DNA of 64,000 nucleotides from Reticulitermes speratus (taxonomy: Eukaryota > Arthropoda > Insecta > Blattodea > Rhinotermitidae). Made by a program: the position numbers and the translations under genes. The DNA lies in NCBI GenBank assembly GCA_021186555.1, contig JAJKFL010000006.1, positions 654,501 to 718,500 on the forward strand, written 5' to 3'. Positions 56,041 to 64,000 of this stretch are shown one piece after another (the stretch's first letter is position 1; each line of letters opens with the position of its first letter). Under the pieces are notes generated by a model. That model ran no database searches, was not told the origin of the DNA, and saw nothing but the letters and a program-made list of their open reading frames with translations.

Positions 56041-57080
56041 CGATACGAGATGTTCTGAGAGAGAGTATATCAAATTGGGTTAGTAACTGAGCGTGTCTGT
56101 GACACACTGCACAGTTCTGTTCTGGAGGACGTAACTTGACAGGATACGTCAACACGTGACGGGGTTGCGTGCGTGCGTGCGTTCTGCTTCGGGATTACGC
56201 CGCGTAGACGAATTAAGACTTCTCGGCTTTCGGGCAAAATTTACGTCTTCCTGGGACAAGAAAAAAAAAACCAACCAAAAAGTCGAAAGTTAACCCAGTA
56301 ACACTGAGTTGCCTGAACAGCAAGTCATATCCTTTGCTACATTTCGGCGGTACCTGGAGGTCTTCAGACATATCCGTCAGTGGGTGGGTGTTGAAAGGTA
56401 AGGAAAGGATTGGGCAGAGGAGGACTGCTACGCTAACCTGCAGGGGCTAAATATTCATCCCAGCAGTTAATTTAATCCATACTAGCCCGGAGGTGCAGAG
56501 GTAAGCTACAATAAGGCGAAGTGTAGAGCTCGCAGCTCCGTCCGATTACAAAACATTGTTGTGTAACCCGCAGAACTCTTCAGTTGCCTTTTAAAAATTG
56601 AGCCCAATGCAGTTCTGTGTGCAGCCTCTCTTGTTTATAGACTTCCTGGCGGCTGACAATGTGACCCAGCAACAGTGCGATAGACAGTGTGCTCCAGTGT
56701 AAGTGTTTATGGCAAATGCCTGGCGACTCCGATGTCAGCCAAGCAGTGGTCGGACCGCGCTGAGAACAGCTCTGTGCAGTGTTACGGAGCTGAGGTGAGC
56801 GGCGATCTGAGTCTGTCTGTAAATCTTTTTCCTAAACCTCTTGCCACGACCCCACACGGAAGCTCTCCAGTAGGCTAGCACAGGGGTCCTACCCCACATT
56901 TCTCTGAAGATGGCAAATATAAGTTTTACAGAAGCGCGGGAAAGTCTTCATCCTTTTAAGCGGCGTATACACACTGTATAGACGGCAGCTGCAAGGTTCA
57001 GAGACTGCACGTGAGTAGGGATCTCGAGATACGCCATTTTTGTTTGGTGTGCTGTTACACGTAAACTTAAACATCTAAGT
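56041..57080. other. unassigned spacer, about 1 kb
   Basis: ACATTTCGGCGGTACCTGGA (56340) resembles a foldback-element arm, without partner. Small frames at 56687-56878 (+) and 56889-57074 (-) have no recognised domain. Confidence 0.35.
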
Positions 57081-57235
57081 CAGTAATTCTTAATCTTGTG
57101 TTCACGCAACCCCTAGCGGGTGCGACACATGTCTTAATTTTACCGCGAAATTAAAACAAATATATATGTAATTTTTTCATTTTATGTTTATGCCGTATAC
57201 TTGTGTAAGAACTGATGTAAAGTACCGATTTTGTA
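57081..57235. mobile_element. possible hAT-like left end, split by LINE
   Basis: CAGTAATTCTTAATCTTGTG followed by ACGCAACCCCTAGCGGGTGC resembles hAT ends of the CAGTGGTTCTTAAC type. A facing match AAGTTTAAGAACCGCTT lies at 60234-60250, beyond the LINE and its array. Confidence 0.35.
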
Positions 57236-57285
57236 CAGGGGGTTCAAGATAATTTTGAGAATGCAACGTGCGTCACCAATTGCAG

Positions 57286-57882
57286 AATGTGGAATATTTC
57301 AATTATTTGGGTAGCATGATAACAAATGATGCAAGGTGTACACGTGAAATTAAATTCATAATTTCCATGGCAAAAGCAGCATTCAACAAGAAGAAAACCA
57401 CCAAGCAAACTGGACTTAAATTTAAGTAAGAAACTAGTAAAGTGCTACATTTGGAGCGTAGCTTTGTGTGGTGCTGAAACGTGGACACTTGGGAAAGTAG
57501 ATCGGAAGTATCTGGAAAGTTTTGAAATGTGGTGCTGGAGAAGAATGGAGAAGATCAGTTGGACCGATCGTGTGAGAAATGAAGAAGTATTACACAGAGT
57601 GAAGGAGGAGAGGAATATCGTACATACAATAAAAAGAAGAAAGGCTAACTGGATTGGTCACATCTTGCGTAGAAACTGCCTTCTGAAACTGTGATTGAAG
57701 GAAAGTTAGAGGGAAGGATAGAAATGACGGGACGACGAGGGAGAAGACGTAAGCAGCTACTGGATGACCTTAAGGAAAAGATAAGATACTGGAAATTGAA
57801 AGAGGAAGCACTAGATCGCACGCTGTGGAGACCTGGCTTTGGAAGAGGCTACGGACCTGTCGTAAGACAGACTGCAGAATGA
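57286..57882 (+). pseudogene. LINE ORF2 C-terminus (5'-truncated, frame-broken)
   Basis: From NVEYFNYLGSMITNDARCTR through CGAETWTLGKVDRKYLESFE, WCWRRMEKISWTD, KANWIGHILRRNCLL and GRRGRRRKQLLDDLKEK to GFGRGYGPVVRQTAE and TGA at 57882. This is the C-terminal third of an arthropod non-LTR 'endonuclease-reverse transcriptase' ORF (memory; RTE-like clade not verified). A stop after GLKFK (57430) and a shift near 57692 show it is dead. The RT catalytic motif FxDD is not included. Its last 13 codons continue directly into the 39-bp array. Confidence 0.85.
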
Positions 57883-60222
57883 AGAGGCTACGGACCTGTC
57901 GTAAGACAGACTGCAGAATGAAGAGGCTACGGACCTGTCGTAAGACAGACTGCAGAATGAAGAGGCTACGGACCTGTCGTAAGACAGACTACAGAATGAA
58001 GAGGCTACGAACCTGTCGTAAGACAGACTGCAGAATGAAGAGGCTACGAACCTGTCGTAAGACAGACTGCAGAATGAAGAGGCTACGGACCTGTCGTAAG
58101 ACAGACTACAGAATGAAGAGGCTACGAACCTGTCGTAAGACAGACTGCAGAATGAAGAGGCTACGGACCTGTCGTAAGACAGACTACAGAATGAAGAGGC
58201 TACGAACCTGTCGTAAGACAGACTGCAGAATGAAGAGGCTACGAACCTGTCGTAAGACAGACTGCAGAATGAAGAGGCTACGGACCTGTCGTAAGACAGA
58301 CTGCAGAATGAAGAGGCTACGAACCTGTCGTAAGACAGACTGCAGAATGAAGAGGCTACGGACCTGTCGTAAGACAGACTACAGAATGAAGAGGCTACGG
58401 AACCTGTCGTAAGACAGACTGCAGAATGAAGAGGCTACGGACCTGTCGTAAGACAGACTACAGAATGAAGAGGCTACGAACCTGTCGTAAGACAGACTGC
58501 AGAATGAAGAGGCTACGGACCTGTCGTAAGACAGACTACAGAATGAAGAGGCTACGAACCTGTCGTAAGACAGACTGCAGAATGAAGAGGCTACGAACCT
58601 GTCGTAAGACAGACTGCAGAATGAAGAGGCTACGGACCTGTCGTAAGACAGACTGCAGAATGAAGAGGCTACGAACCTGTCGTAAGACAGACTGCAGAAA
58701 GAAGAGGCTACGGACCTGTCGTAAGACAGACTACAGAATGAAGAGGCTACGAACCTGTCGTAAGACAGACTGCAGAATGAAGAGGCTACGGACCTGTCGT
58801 AAGACAGACTACAGAATGAAGAGGCTACGGACCTGTCGTAAGACAGACTACAGAATGAAGAGGCTACGAACCTGTCGTAAGACAGACTGCAGAATGAAGA
58901 GGCTACGGACCTGTCGTAAGACAGACTGCAGAATGAAGAGGCTACGAACCTGTCGTAAGACAGACTGCAGAAAGAAGAGGCTACGGACCTGTCGTAAGAC
59001 AGACTACAGAATGAAGAGGCTACGAACCTGTCGTAAGACAGACTGCAGAATGAAGAGGCTACGGACCTGTCGTAAGACAGACTACAGAATGAAGAGGCTA
59101 CGAACCTGTCGTAAGACAGACTGCAGAATGAAGAGGCTACGAACCTGTCGTAAGACAGACTGCAGAATGAAGAGGCTACGAACCTGTCGTAAGACAGACT
59201 ACAGAATGAAGAGGCTACGGACCTGTCGTAAGACAGACTACAGAATGAAGAGGCTACGAACCTGTCGTAAGACAGACTGCAGAATGAAGAGGCTACGAAC
59301 CTGTCGTAAGACAGACTACAGAATGAAGAGGCTACGAACCTGTCGTAAGACAGACTGCAGAATGAAGAGGCTACGGACCTGTCGTAAGACAGACTGCAGA
59401 ATGAAGAGGCTACGGACCTGTCGTAAGACAGACTACAGAATGAAGAGGTTACGAACCTGTCGTAAGACAGACTGCAGAGTGAAGAGGCAACGGACCTGTC
59501 GTAAGACAGACTGACAGAGTGAAGAGGCACGGACCTGTCGTAAGACAGACTGCAGAATGAAGAGGCTACGGACCTGTCGTAAGACAGACTGCAGAATGAA
59601 GAGGCTACGGACCTGTCGTAAGACAGACTACAGAATGAAGAGGTTACGAACCTGTCGTAAGACAGACTGCAGAATGAAGAGGCTACGGACCTGTCGTAAG
59701 ACAGACTGCAGAAGTGAAGAGGCTACGGACCTGTCGTAAGACAGACTGCAGAGTGAAGAGGCTACGGACCTGTCGTAAGACAGACTGCAGAGTGAAGAGG
59801 CTACGGACCTGTCGTAAGACAGACTGCAGAATGAAGAGGCTACGGACCTGTCGTAAGACAGACTACAGAATGAAGAGGCACGGACCTGTCGTAAGATAGA
59901 CTGCAGATGAAGAGGCTACGGACCTGTCGTAAGACAGACTACAGAATGAAGAGGCTACGGACCTGTCGTAAGACAGACTACAGAATGAAGAGGCTACGGA
60001 CCTGTCGTAAGATAGACTGCAGAATGAAGAGGCTACGGACCTGTCGTAAGACAGACTGCAGAGTGAAGAGGCTACGGACCTGTCGTAAGACAGACTGCAG
60101 AGTGAAGAGGCTACGGACCTGTCGTAAGACAGACTGCAGAGTGAAGAGGCTACGGACCTGTCGTAAGACAGACTGCAGAGTGAAGAGGCTACGGACCTGT
60201 CGTAAGACAGACTGCAGAATGA
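57844..60222 (+). repeat. 39-bp satellite made of the LINE ORF2 3' end, about 61 copies
   Basis: The unit is AGAGGCTACGGACCTGTCGT then AAGACAGACTGCAGAATGA, exactly the last 13 codons plus stop region of the LINE at its left. Variants: ACGAACCTG, ACTACAGAA and GCAGAGTGAAG (the last concentrated at the right end). Because the unit contains the LINE TGA in one frame, the long open frames (MKRLRTCRKTDCR repeats, plus strand; SYDRFVASSFCSL, minus) use other frames and are artefacts. The array ends GAATGAATGAGT, like a LINE (TGAA)n tail. Confidence 0.97.
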
Positions 60223-60655
60223 ATGAGTACAGCAAGTTTAAGAACCGCTTCTCTGAAGGAAGGCTTTTGTGTTTGTATGTCTTGTCGAAACTTCAATATT
60301 AGCCCCCAGACATGCGACAATTTCAACACTAAACTCGCCTGACCCTGCAGAGGATCGCCCTCTGCTCCACGTGCACGCGCTAGCGTAATGACATAGTTAC
60401 AACGAACCAAAACTTTTTATACGCGTCTCCATATCCAAACAGGGCGTCTCTCGAGAGGTCTGCTGACGTACCTTGTGCCCAAACCAATTAAAATTTAAGT
60501 GACAGGGGAGCTCAAGTATTTACGTCTAGTGAAACCTATTCCAGGCCTTGAGTTTAAGAGCGAGTTGATGTCTGGTATAAGCTTTCCGCTTCCTGGTCAG
60601 AACCAATCAGCGCGAAGCTACACACTCACAAGTCAATTTTTAATATATCCGGTCC
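60223..60655. other. LINE tail and unassigned spacer
   Basis: The first bases (GAATGAGTACAGC) fit the LINE tail; AAGTTTAAGAACCGCTT at 60234 may be the right hAT-like end. The remainder is unrecognised. Confidence 0.35.
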
Positions 60656-60795
60656 TAAATCACAGAAAACACTACGTCTCAGTTACAAAGACAACCCAGT
60701 TAAGTATGTTTAGAGAAATAATGGACTTTTATCGTGAGAGTTTTACGTTACACGCTCTTAAATGTGTGGGCGGACTGTACATTGCCTTAACGACG
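60656..60795 (-). mobile_element. old TTAA-MITE interior copy (reverse)
   Basis: AAACACTACGTCTCAGTTAC, AACCCAGTTAAGTATGTTTA, GAGAAATAATGGACTTT and AAATGTGTGGGCGGACTGTA follow the order of the reverse complement of the 114/191-bp unit (AACACACTCCGTCTCAGTTA, CAGTCAGTTAATGTTGTACA and so on). The 123-codon frame here is therefore repeat-derived. Confidence 0.55.
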
Positions 60796-61294
60796 AGGCG
60801 GATGGTACACTTTGATAGCTACTGTACCTTTAAGTGTTTTGTATTCCTAAAACGAACGGATGGTATTTAGGATTAAATTTGGTTGCGGGTGTTTGTATGG
60901 AAAGAACTTTGGTTTTGGTCCATCATAATTTCTACATTGCATGAAGGTAAGACAAAATGTCTTATCGCTTTTCTGAGAAACAACTAATTGTTCACAAAAA
61001 CGTGTTAATAAATGTGAGGTACAGTCACATGCAGTGACTCTTAACGAAGTCAAAAACTGTAACGTTTAAATTCGGACCCTTCAGCCACGCTGTAACACAC
61101 TTTTTTCTCTATTTCATAATTAATCTACAGCAAATTCCTAGAGCGTCTTTGTAATATCAACAGACGTTTCTAAAGACCTTCAGTTGAATAATTAGTTGTT
61201 TAATGAGATTAAAATCAAATGAACCAAACTAATTACTCGCTCGAGTCGTTACTTCAACAAACAGACACAGGATGTATATAAAATCGCTTATCTA
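60796..61294. other. unassigned spacer
   Basis: No feature recognised; ACAGACGTTTCTAAAGACCT at 61160 resembles a foldback arm. Confidence 0.35.
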
Positions 61295-61306
61295 TTTGTT
61301 AGCTTG

Positions 61307-61564
61307 CCGATCCCAGTGGCCGTGCGGTCTAAGGTGTGGGTCTACGGCCGCTCGCTTACTGGGATTGTGGGTTCGAATCCCACCGGGGGCATGGATGTCT
61401 GTCTGTTGGTAGTGTTGTGTGTTGTCAGGTAGAGGTCTGTGCGACGGGCTGATCACTCGTCGAGAGGAGTCCTACCGAGTGTGGTGTGTCTGAGTGTGAT
61501 CGTGAAGCGTTGTAAAATGAGGCGGCCTAGGCCCCCAAGGGGCTGTCCAGCCATGGGGGAAAAA
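61307..61564 (+). mobile_element. SINE family B, copy 7
   Basis: Complete: head GCCGATCCCAGTGGCCGTGC, B box GGGTTCGAATCCC, tail GGCCTAGGCCCCCAAGGGGC, short A-run. ATTTGTTAGCTTGC is present at 61295-61308 and 61565-61578; 12-14 bp of it is target duplication, since its last GC may belong to the SINE start. Confidence 0.95.
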
Positions 61565-61659
61565 ATTTGTTAGCTTGCAAAGCAGGGATTTATTACCCCG
61601 TTGGTCCAAACCTGCAGCTTACTTTCAAACTCCTCTCTAATTCCTCCCTTAATTCGAAG

Positions 61660-63519
61660 TGGCATTGGTGTCTCTCGTCACTGCACATTGGTGTCTCTCG
61701 TCACTGCACATTGGTGTCTCTCGTCACTGCACATTGGTGTCTCTCGTCACTGCACATTGGTGTCTCTCGTCACTGCATATTGGTGTCTCTCGTCACTGCA
61801 TATTGGTGTCTCTCGTCACTGCATATTGGTGTCTCTCGTCACTGCATATTGGTGTCTCTCGTCACTGCATATTGGTGTCTCTCGTCACTGCATATTGGTG
61901 TCTCTCGTCACTGCATATTGGTGTCTCTCGTCACTGCATATTGGTGTCTCTCGTCACTGCATATTGGTGTCTCTCGTCACTGCATATTGGTGTCTCTCGT
62001 CACTGCATATTGGTGTCTCTCGTCACTGCATATTGGTGTCTCTCGTCACTGCATATTGGTGTCTCTCGTCACTGCTATGGTGTCTTCGTCACTGCATATG
62101 GTGTCTCTCGTCACTGCATATTGGTGTCTCTCGTCACTGCATATTGGTGTCTCTCGTCACTGCATATTGGTGTCTCTCGTCACTGCATATTGGTGTCTCT
62201 CGTCACTGCATATTGGTGTCTCTCGTCACTGCATATTGGTGTCTCTCGTCACTGCATATTGGTGTCTCTCGTCACTGCATATTGGTGTCTCTCGTCACTG
62301 CATATTGGTGTCTCTCGTCACTGCATCATTGGTGTCTCTCGTCACTGGCATATTGGTGTCTCTCGTCACTGCATATTGGTGTCTCTCGTCACTGCATATT
62401 GGTGTCTCTCGTCACTGCATATTGGTGTCTCTCGTCACTGCATATTGGTGTCTCTCGTCATGCATGGTGTCTCTCGTCATGATATTGGTGTCTCTCGTCA
62501 CTGCATATTGGTGTCTCTCGTCACTGCATTTTGGTGTCTCTCGTCACTGCATATTGGTGTCTCTCGTCACTGCACATTGGTGTCTCTCGTCACTGCACAT
62601 TGGTGTCTCTCGTCACTGCACATTGGTGTCTCTCGTCACTGCACATTGGTGTCTCTCGTCACTGCACATTGGTGTCTCTCGTCACTGCATATTGGTGTCT
62701 CTCGTCACTGCATATTGGTGTCTCTCGTCACTGCACATTGGTGTCTCTCGTCACTGCACATTGGTGTCTCTCGTCACTGCATATTGGTGTCTCTCGTCAC
62801 TGCATATTGGTGTCTCTCGTCACTGCATATTGGTGTCTCTCGTCACTGCATATTGGTGTCTCTCGTCACTGCATATTGGTGTCTCTCGTCACTGCATATT
62901 GGTGTCTCTCGTCACTGCATATTGGTGTCTCTCGTCACTGCACATTGGTGTCTCTCGTCACTGCACATTGGTGTCTCTCGTCACTGCATATTGGTGTCTC
63001 TCGTCACTGCATATTGGTGTCTCTCGTCACTGCATATTGGTGTCTCTCGTCACTGCATATTGGTGTCTCTCGTCACTGCATATTGGTGTCTCTCGTCACT
63101 GCATATTGGTGTCTCTCGTCACTGCAATTGGTGTCTCTCGTCACTGCATATTGGTGTCTCTCGTCACTGCATATTGGTGTCTTCGTCACTGCATATTGGT
63201 GTCTCTCGTCACTGCATATTGGTGTCTCTCGTCACTGCATATTGGTGTCTCTCGTCACTGCATATTGGTGTCTCTCGTCACTGCACATTGGTGTCTCTCG
63301 TCACTGCATATTGGTGTCTCTCGTCACTGCATATTGGTGTCTCTCGTCACTGCATATTGGTGTCTCTCGTCACTGCATATTGGTGTCTCTCGTCACTGCA
63401 TATTGGTGTCTCTCGTCACTGCACATTGGTGTCTCTCGTCACTGCACATTGGTGTCTCTCGTCACTGCATATTGGTGTCTCTCGTCACTGCATATTGGTG
63501 TCTCTCGTCACTGCATATT
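61660..63519. repeat. 23-bp satellite, about 80 copies
   Basis: The unit is TATTGGTGTCTCTCGTCACT then GCA, with CATTGG variants in three blocks (start, about 62570-62760, about 63420). Indels gather at 62070-62490 and 63125-63185. The unit lacks stops on the plus strand in all frames and 23 is not a multiple of three, so three overlapping long frames appear; these are artefacts. Confidence 0.97.
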
Positions 63520-63699
63520 CATTACCAATTTCCTTTGTAAAAATATAAAATTTGCAATTATTTCAATAAATTCAACTTGGGTTATATGGAAACTGCGTCA
63601 ACTGAAACCAAACTGACTGTTCGATGTGACATTTCTTTTGCACTTAGTCATATGTTAGCGGTCAGTACATGACACCTGACATATTGCCGAAAGGGACTA
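63520..63699. other. short unassigned spacer
   Basis: No feature recognised. Confidence 0.35.
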
Positions 63700-63850
63700 A
63701 CAAAGATGTCTCCTGTTAATTGGATTGATCTGGCTCAGGTATTCAATAACGGGCTCTGGTGACATCTGTAATGATCCTTTGAATTCCATTAGAGCGAGGA
63801 ATCTGTTGAGCAGCTAAGCAACTCTCAGTTTCTGAAGGACTCTGCTCCAT
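63700..63850 (+). pseudogene. LINE second-family 3' end relic
   Basis: AATTGGATTGATCTGGCTCA gives NWIDLAQ, matching the EWINMAQ motif of the copy at 26916. CAGTTTCTGAAGGACTCTGC then matches the tail word CTCAAGAAGGACTGTGC. It is decayed, with a TGA soon after LAQVFNNGLW. Confidence 0.5.
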
Positions 63851-63861
63851 AAATTTAGAAA

Positions 63862-64000
63862 TGAGGATTTGAATCTTCTGGGATGAGACGCTGAACAAAC
63901 GCTTCCCGACGTTTCTAAATTTTGTGTCTCTTCATATTCAAGGTTATGGATACATTACCCTTGGAGATGAAGGCACTACGTACCTTCGAAACGTCGGGAG
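63862..64000. mobile_element. CGAAACGTCG inverted-repeat element, copy 3 (cut by window end)
   Basis: GAATCTTCTGGGATGAGACG matches the left ends at 8617 and 26757. CCCGACGTTTCTAAATTTTG and CTTCGAAACGTCGGGAG form an internal inverted pair. As at 26.7 kb, it lies beside a second-family LINE tail. The right end is outside the window. Confidence 0.55.

Noticed and set aside
57825..60302. Arginine-rich plus frames and serine-rich minus frame of up to 383 codons
   Set aside because: Out-of-frame readings of the LINE-derived 39-bp array; in the LINE frame every unit has a stop.
61567..63616. Plus-strand frames of 293-657 codons
   Set aside because: Read-through of the 23-bp satellite in three registers.
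1..64000. Telomeric repeat (TTAGG)n
   Set aside because: No run of TTAGG or CCTAA was found; TTAG-like bases at 27142 are short and irregular.

Overview
The window is eukaryotic, repeat-dominated DNA, most likely from an insect. A cockroach or termite (Blattodea) is my best guess, from memory of similar LINE tails and tRNA-derived SINEs; no species marker is present. There is no bacterial-style gene organisation. Nearly all long open frames are by-products of tandem repeats whose unit length is not a multiple of three and whose unit has no stop codon. No CRISPR, rRNA or free-standing tRNA gene was seen.

About 31 kb of 64 kb (roughly half, summed by eye from array limits) is tandem repeat. 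There are about eighteen arrays of mostly unrelated units: 25 bp (1), 59 bp (761), 16 bp (4427), 10/60/290 bp hierarchical (7467), 114/191 bp (12398 and again 20337), 39 bp (17941), 35/33 bp (23756), 25 bp (29825), 43 bp (33270), 107 bp (35098), TACA/TATA microsatellite (43407), 42 bp (45385), 20 bp (47745), 31 bp (52346), 39 bp (57844) and 23 bp (61660). Between them lie short transposable elements: SINEs of at least four families (many with visible target-site duplications), LINE 3' ends, a hAT-type MITE, a TTAA-flanked MITE family, a Helitron-like fragment and several long foldback palindromes.

Two stretches look like exons of host genes. At 17681-17825 (+) is the start of a rhodopsin-like GPCR: a glycosylatable amino-terminal tail and most of TM1, ending at a GTAAGT donor. 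At about 34587-34737 (+) is a possible von Willebrand factor A domain exon. No other exon of either gene was found, so both would need very long, repeat-filled introns.

The most interesting theme is how the arrays arose. Three satellites can be traced within the window to a dispersed element: the 39-bp array at 57.8-60.2 kb is the last 13 codons of a LINE ORF2 repeated about 60 times; the 114-bp arrays are the interior of a TTAA/CCC-ended MITE; the 107-bp array has a single-copy relative at 11.28 kb. The two 114-bp arrays lie in direct orientation on either side of the GPCR exon. The repeated birth of satellites from transposon pieces in one locus is the candidate 'system' of the window.
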